64,000 nucleotides of DNA from Annona cherimola. Lineage: Eukaryota; Streptophyta; Magnoliopsida; Magnoliales; Annonaceae. Both the position numbers and the translations under genes were made by a program. Shown here one piece after another: positions 57,301-64,000 of the stretch; within the stretch, counting starts at the first letter, position 1, and the number at the start of each line of letters is the position of its first letter. The stretch spans positions 92,551,137 to 92,615,136 of the forward strand of contig CM059972.1 of NCBI GenBank assembly GCA_030490835.1. Direction: 5' to 3'. The notes beneath the pieces are model-generated. The model was given only the letters and a program-made list of their open reading frames with translations. It did no database searches and had not been told where the DNA came from.

Positions 57301-60300
57301 CTGCACTATTCTCAAACCAAAATCGACATCTCTGGTGAGAAAAATTGCAACTTTAGACAGCAATAAATTTTGAAAAATTGGTTGCGAAGAATCCATTCCT
57401 CTCTCAAGCTTCTCTTTCTTTGCTGACTGTCGTTGTGCAATGCGATCATTTTTACATTGAAATAAGGGATACAACATTCCAAACATTCCATGAGTAATTA
57501 TTCTTCCAGAGTGCATATTAAAGGTGTTCTATAAACAAAAATTACTTTAGAACCTCATGCATCAACATCTTGATTCCAATGAGGTTAGCATGTTGAGTTC
57601 CTTGCGTCCAGGGTGTAACGCCAGACCATCTCAGCAGCCTCCAATAATAGAGTTTAATATGTAATGATGTCTTTTTCATGCAGGTAGGAGTTTACAGAAA
57701 TTGATGAATAATCAACAAGTGAGTACAAAATACTTCTTTATCTCATACTAGTAGTGACATCTCTATGCAAATTAATACCACCACTCTGATCAAATTCCCA
57801 GTTACCTGTGGCTGCTGTCGTGGTAATGGCGTGCAATCGTGCAGATTATCTTGAAAGGACACTGGAATCTGTCTTGAGGTATGCCTTATCTTTTCTAGTG
57901 AATGAATGCATATTTGCCTCTCCTACTGGATATCAGCCAAATTCCACTCTTTTCCAGATATCAAAATGCTGTTGCTTCCAAATTTCCTCTTTTTGTATCA
58001 CAGGTATCTATTTACTTCTAAAGTTCACCTTGTAAGTCTTAACATTCATATAGGTTGTGTTGGAAGGGCACATTTACATTTCTTCACCTTCTTTGGTGTT
58101 AGGGGTGAGAAGTTATGTGCAAGTTTTGCTTATTTTGCAGGATGGCGCAGATGAACACGTAAAAAGCAAAGCTTTAAGCTACAGACAATTGACATATATG
58201 CAGGTGAAAATTTTAGCCAACCACCGGTATACATCAACATATCTGATTCATCAGTAGAGTTCATTTATTGGTACATAAACTGCTTATATCATGCATTAGC
58301 TTAAGAAGATTGTCATCTGATGCCCTGTACTTGTACAGTGTAAATTGGCATACCTATGTGCCCATTGAACGGTAATAGATTCCAGGCATAGCAAGGCTTA
58401 CCCTCTCTCAAAGATAATAAACATTCAGACTGCAAGGATGTTGGCCATTAGCCATTGGTCCGCCATTGCCCTTCGCTGGAGGGTCCAAACGAAGCAGAGC
58501 CTGGAAGGCATAAAATGCAATGTAATACGTAATTGCAATATCACAGTTTTTACAAGGCATGACCCAAAAGTCAAAGAGGTTAATGACTTCAATTGTTCCA
58601 TTGTGATTAATAATATAGCAGCCAGAAACAGAAAAGATTAGATCATGAGTTATGTCTCTTTTTTTAACCTTGTATTTTTAGTGAAGCCCCGAGACCAAGC
58701 CATTGGCTACCATAACAAGGAACTAATGAGGGGACGCATGAATTAGGCAACACCTCCCTAATGAAGGGACACATGAATTATGCAATTTCAGATTTCAGTC
58801 ATGTTGTTAATAGTTTATTTTTCCATGGACCTCATGGTTTTAATGTTAAGTCTTCTTCTGCATGTACACTTATGAGTTATGCTCAACGTAAATTTTTTCT
58901 TCATGTCTAGAGTAATATAAGACCGTATTAAGGTGCATAACATATTTACTTTTCCAGTGATAATCAATTGTAATGGGTCTGACTAGTCACCACTCCCAAT
59001 CGTTACCAGTACCGCCACCAACTTCATCTGCAGAAACCTATTAACTGATCAGCAACATCTTCTTCTTCTATTCTGCTTTATCATGAACATACCTTAAGGA
59101 GACAAGGGTCGTTGCGTTTGTTGTTTCCCATGCTTTTCCATGTATCCTTACACCAATTTTAAGTGAAAGTTGACCTTATTGGTTTGATAATCCTTCAGCA
59201 TCCTTCGATGGCAGCTATTGAGAACTACAACGTTATGTGCCCTTTTGATGAAGTAAATAAAACCAAAATCCAATTAGTTTCTTGAGCACAATTAAAAGCT
59301 AAGCAGGATTAGAATTCTACATGGCTGCATGCATCTTGCATATGTGTGAATTTAGAGTAGTTGTTAAATCATGTAGGACTGTTCTGATGTTAACAAACTG
59401 TGTTTAAGGATAGTTGTGGAGTTGTTAGGAAAGTTAATTACAGAACCTACTCATGTCAGAGACTTGTAGGGGACACGTTTTTGTTTGCTCCATGCCTTAC
59501 GCAATATTTTTGGGAAAAAAATTAGCAACTCAGATTTTTGGAGAGTTTGCTACAGACATTTGATGGAATTAGCAAAGCGTTTGAAGTGCAAGCACCTTTT
59601 TTGGTCTCTTCTTATATATACATGTATGTCTGTATTCACTTTAACATTAAATTTAGTTTTCTGCAGCACTTGGATTTTTCACCAGTGCAGACTGAGAGGC
59701 CTGGAGAATTGACTGCTTACTACAAGATTGCACGTATGAAGTGCTTCTTTCTTTTTGCTCTATTTTTGTAATTCCGTTGCTGATGTTTTTTTTTTTTTTT
59801 TTTGGTTATTTTCAGGTCACTACAAATGGGCATTGGATGAATTATTTTACAAGCATAATTTCGGTAGAGTCATCATACTTGAAGGTAGTCAAAGGCTGAC
59901 TGTATGATTTTCTTTTGAGGTCCTTATTATGATGTATGGCAATTTGAGCATTCTGCATTAATGGATCTCTTTATTAAACAGATGATATGGAGATCGCTCC
60001 GGATTTTTTTGACTACTTTGAGACTGCAGCAAAACTGCTTGACACTGATAAGTAAGTTTTACAAGAAATTTCTCTCCCTGTTATGTTTGATTTTCCTTTT
60101 CTGTGATCCTTTATCCTGCAGATATATTCTTTATATCTCTCTTCTAATACGTCAATATAAAAGGTCAATCATGGCTGTTTCATCTTGGAACGACAATGGA
60201 CAAAAGCAGTTTGTGGATGACCCCCGTAAGTTTTAATAATATTCGATGTTCTGTTAATGCATCAACTTTATTTGTTGTCTTTTTCAGTATATAGTCTTGT

Positions 60301-61879
60301 TGGACTTCAGCCATGCAGTCATATGAAATTTCAGTCTGAAACTACTCTTTTTGAAACTACTCTTCGTAACCAAATGATACCTGGGTACTGTCTACAGAAG
60401 TTCTTTATCGTTCAGATTTCTTCCCTGGGCTTGGATGGATGCTTCTAAGATCTACTTGGGATGAGTTATCAGCAAAATGGCCTAAAGCATATCCTTGATC
60501 ATTATTTCCAAGTTTTAGATTGTGATCTACTTACATTGTCTCTAAATGCTGGGACATGTTTCATGTGGCATGCGTGCATCAGAGCATCCAAATTGAGATT
60601 CTTTGTGGATGGAGCATGTTCTATTGGCCAGTTGGTGTCTATCAAATGGATAAATAAACTAAATTGGCTTAATCCAAAATCAGTGTGAAAGATCTATGCT
60701 ATGATTACTTGTTTGGTACCTTTCTGCTATTATCCATTCATGAATCATGGTTTGGATGGACTGCCTCTCATCTACATGACATGCAACCCCATTTGTGCAA
60801 TGGGCAAGGCATCTCAACCCTTTTAATTGTCCTCATACATCTTGGAGTACATTGTTGCTCAAATATTTTTCTTTGACGAGGCATTACTTACTGGGATGAC
60901 TGGGTGAGGCTAAAAGAAATACACAAAGACCGACAATTTATTCGACCGGAAGTTTGCAGGACTTACAATTTTGGTGAGCATGTATGTATTATACTTTGCT
61001 GTTGTTATTAATTCATGAATCACAAGTGTTAGGGCACACCACTCGAATGCGGGTTTTGTAAAGTCGAAGTGCCATTCTGGAAGTCCCTGAAATCAGGGAT
61101 CTTTTCCAGTTTGATTTCCAAATGGTGCAGGCACTCTATTTGCTGCTTATTTCCGCCCATTGTTCCAAGTAAGATTGAACTAATTCTTGTTGTTATGGCC
61201 CAAAGGGAAACAAGCCAATAAATAATTTTAAAGACTCAACAGTTGATGAGCATGCTTTTGCTGTTCTCTTACATAAATTGTTTTGATCTCTTTAGACTTG
61301 CCTAACATTCTCAGCTCAAAAACATGAATTCTTCTCTCACTTTTTATTTATTTATTTGGTATAATTGGCATATCTGTTCATTGCAGGGATCTAGCCTGGG
61401 GCAGTTCTTTAAACAATATCTGGAGCCTATCAAGCTTAATGATGTTCCTGTAAGTAATAGACTTACCACCATGCCTCCTCTTTTTAATTGCCAAGTTTAT
61501 CTGTGCTTTTAGGTTGAGGATCACTTTTTTGAGGTAACATCTAGTTGGCTAGCTGGTGAATTGTAATGTTGTCCAATGTGTTGATTGAAGGTTGATTGGA
61601 AATCAATGGATCTGACTTACTTAACAAAGGTAATTGGCTATTTTAATTGTTTAGTTCGATTCTGTTGTGTTTCATTAGATGGGTAAACACTACATTCTTT
61701 CTGCGCAGGACAAATATCCAAGGTATTTTGCAGATCTGGTTGCCAAAGCCAAACCTGTTCATGGAACAGATGCTGTTTTGAAAGCATACAACATTGATGG
61801 TGATGTTCGGATTCAGTACAATGACCAACGAGATTTTGAACGAATTTCTCGTCAGTTTGGAATCTTTGATGAATGGAAG
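54312..61879 (+). CDS. GNTI: Alpha-1,3-mannosyl-glycoprotein 2-beta-N-acetylglucosaminyltransferase I (GnTI), exons 1-17, 3' end outside window
   Basis: This Golgi type II membrane enzyme (GT13) transfers GlcNAc from UDP-GlcNAc to the Man5 N-glycan, opening the complex-glycan pathway. Exons: 54312-54380, 55671-55721, 56804-56891, 57164-57226, 57684-57718, 57802-57878, 57958-58003, 58141-58203, 59667-59733, 59816-59884, 59982-60051, 60164-60225, 60398-60488, 60888-60981, 61387-61449, 61591-61629, 61709-61879. All phases join, giving 406 codons without a stop. Residues 1-9 are cytosolic, about 10-29 the membrane anchor, about 40-100 a coiled stem, and the catalytic domain starts at LPVAAVVVMACNRADYLERT (103). 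The metal-binding EDD is at 209-211 and WDDW at 286-289. Plant GnTI is about 444 aa, so roughly 38 residues, beginning after DEWK, are missing to the right. I assign no species. Confidence 0.96.
54381..55670 (+). other. GnTI intron 1
   Basis: A 1290-bp GT-AG intron in phase 0, splitting the membrane anchor (YIQ|MRLF). It contains a T run near 54582-54598 and no gene. The other long introns are 55722-56803 and 58204-59666, also without recognised content. Confidence 0.85.
60489..60887 (+). other. GnTI intron 13: U12-type AT-AC intron
   Basis: The 399-bp intron begins ATATCCTTGA, matching the U12 donor ATATCCTT, and ends CATTAC. A branch-site match, TTCTTTGAC (60869-60877), places the branch A (60876) 11 bases before the intron end. 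With these borders the codon split GC|T restores Lys-Ala-Tyr-Trp-Asp-Asp-Trp across the junction. No GT donor fits the conserved protein here. Confidence 0.88.
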
Positions 61880-61897
61880 GCGAGTAATTATTTGCAC

Positions 61898-61928
<31 letters not shown>

Positions 61929-64000
61929 TTTTTTTTTTTTTTGTGTGGAAGTGAGAATGTACTTAGTGACATCCTAGAATGAATTCTATCAGCATCTTTT
62001 TTCTAAAGAGAATTAATTAAAAACTGGAAGCCAGAGCAACTTTTTGTTGGAATGGAAGGGGTATGTATCTCAGAATAAGTTATGCTTTTCTACTCATCTA
62101 ACATTTTGTGGCATTATGCATGACCACATGCTATGAGTGCAATAGTGATAAGTGGGCCATGAGGGACACCCCAAATATATGATGGTGCTGCCTTTTAGCT
62201 GTATAAGGTTGTCCATCATGTAAAAAAAGTGAAAGCTAGTGGTTTCACATTGAGGCCAAGTAAGATACAGTCTCAGAAAAGGTTCCACTGAAGCTGCCTA
62301 AATAAAAAAGGATCTGTATGAAACTTCCACAAGGGAGTTGCAACCAAATGTTCCCCTGATTATGATTTTTTTAAAAATGCATCCAGAAACTATGACTGAT
62401 AGCAGACCTGATTGTTGAATGATGTTTCAGATTCTCACGAAAACGACTAAAAACTTCCAGTTAGTGGGTGTCTTACTGGTCTATCACAAGTGGGCTAACC
62501 TTTTTCTGTGATGTTTTTTGACCCAATTGATGTCGGGAGTTACGTTTTCCCCAGTAATTCTAGAGGTTGCTGACCAGTGGCTTATTCTTCCAGATAAACT
62601 GTGCATTTCTTTTCTTTAGGTTTTCATTGCAAAAATACACGTTTGATTTGACTTTTTTTTTTTTTTTTTGAGGTTATCACTTATTTACTTCATATATTTC
62701 ATCCAAAAGTAAGAAAGCTATATTCGAAGGAGCTTATAGAATGGGGCTCTAAAGCCCATTTTGATGGATAAACTGTAACCTCTGGTTGGGGTGCTTTTCT
62801 ACCTATTAAGCTTCTATTTTTATAAACTATCCTTACAAATACTATACAATTTAGTCAATCATGGTTGTAGATCTATGTACCAGCATTACTTACAGGTCCT
62901 TAGTAATGTGATATAGGGATCCACATGATGTTGGACCCTTAATTTTCTCCATTTTGACCAAACAGTGTTTCAAACTTTCAATTATTGATTTAGAGATCTT
63001 TAAATTTTGTTGAGCCAACCAAATGAGGGAGACATTATTGGCCAAGTCATTTTGTAGGCCCATAATTTATTAGATCCACACAACTAAATAGAAATCGGCT
63101 AATAATTTTTCATTTCTTGGCTGCTATAAAATGACGATCCGAGAATTTAGAAATTTTTTTTATTGGTGTCTTCGCATGGGTTCACTTCTTGACTCAAATG
63201 AAGTTGTAAATAGCCAATTTTCATTTTTATTAAATTTCATTTATAAAATTGTGGTTTTCAATTTATCTGAGCATTTCAGTTGTATAGTTTCATCATTATT
63301 GTAGCATTTCAGTTTCGACTACACTAAAATGCAGGTTATCAATTTTTAAAGCATTTATTAAGCTCTAACTCATGGTTTCTGCTTATTACCTTCATGCTGT
63401 CAGATGCTTATTGATAATTAGCTCCAGCCAAATTAAACAAGCCAAAAAAAAAAAAAAGATTTTTCCTTTCTAAGGAAAATATGCACCTTGCTGTTTTGTT
63501 TGGAGCAAACTCTTGTTCCATATTTTATTTGATGTGATGTTTATAACTTTATATGCTCCTTGCCACTAACAAGCGTAATTTTTTTTCCACATTATGATTT
63601 ATATTTCCTCCTGCAATGGCTATCTATTCTTATTTTTACTTTTTAACTAATATCATATTCTTTCCTTTTTCATATTCCATTTGATGTTGAAATTGACTAA
63701 TGAGCATCTTTGGTACCTCCTATTGTACATGTTTGGCCGCATAGCTTGTTGGCTATTCAAAATTGGAAACTTGAAACGTCTCAATTTTTCTCTTGGTGAA
63801 ATTCCTTCCATTTGTAGAGAAACTTGATTAAATGGTAAGAAGTGGTTTTTCTTCACTACATGCTAGCTTGCTTGCATATCGATTTCCTTATTGCACAATA
63901 TATGGTTTGGCTGGTGTGTGTTGGCCCAGACACATTTTTTGAATCATTTGTGGCAATACTTGAAACTCCGTTATGAGGATAACTGAAACAAGAATTATGC
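61880..64000 (+). other. GnTI intron 17 (partial), probable GC donor
   Basis: After the conserved DEWK the sequence is AAG|GCGAGT, a GC-AG type donor, at the place where plant GnTI coding sequence is expected to continue with the final exon. A GT three bases further (GCGA|GTAATT) is an alternative. No sequence encoding the C-terminal residues was found up to 64000, so the intron is at least 2.1 kb. It starts with a (CTT)n and T-run tract at about 61898-61942. No other gene was seen inside it. Confidence 0.65.

Noticed and set aside
58438..58641. 67-codon frame inside GnTI intron 8
   Set aside because: It lies between exons that join perfectly in the conserved protein, has no family match and no need for an extra exon.
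61679..61954. 91-codon frame ending in a poly-Phe/Leu tail
   Set aside because: It is GnTI exon 17 read on into the intron CTT/T tract; the tail is not protein.
1..64000. CRISPR array, rRNA or bacterial-type operon
   Set aside because: The repeats present are LTRs, MITEs and minisatellites; the sequence is plant nuclear DNA.

Overview
The window is nuclear DNA of a flowering plant. Evidence: one intron-rich gene encodes a plant-type N-acetylglucosaminyltransferase I, and everything else recognisable is plant transposable-element sequence (Ty1/copia, L1-type LINEs with DUF4283 ORF1, a SINE, foldback and Tourist-like MITEs, solo LTRs) in AT-rich intergenic DNA. The species cannot be told from the sequence.

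Region 1 (1-18456) is a head-to-tail array of one Ty1/copia element of the Sirevirus type. Adjacent units share a single LTR: partial internal, LTR, internal, LTR, internal, LTR. The period is 6251 bp (LTR 1666 + internal 4585). The array continues beyond the left edge. The copies are almost identical, yet carry the same in-frame nonsense codons, so a dead element was amplified as DNA.

Region 2 (18457-29600) is AT-rich and gene-poor. It holds a GC-rich unrecognised stretch, an antisense copia gag fossil, short tandem repeats, foldback elements (one with a 9-bp target duplication and a paralogous empty site) and a tRNA-derived SINE with a 17-bp target duplication.

Region 3 (29600-46829) is layered transposon debris: a decayed near-full-length LINE on the minus strand, an RTE-like LINE tail, a Tourist-like MITE with TTA duplication, more foldback elements, a probable solo LTR, a 5'-truncated LINE, and a 1696-bp solo LTR with a perfect 5-bp target duplication.

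Region 4 (46830-52907) is a full-length L1-type LINE on the plus strand with a 17-bp target duplication and poly(A) tail, inactivated by stops and frameshifts. A G-rich minisatellite and another MITE follow.

Region 5 (54312 to the right edge) is the only host gene I can support: 17 exons of GnTI (406 codons), with the last exon(s) outside the window. One intron has all the marks of a U12-type AT-AC intron, and the last visible donor appears to be GC. I found no new defence, metabolic or toxin system. The most informative items are the dead tandem Sirevirus array, the AT-AC intron, and insertions dated by paralogous empty sites.
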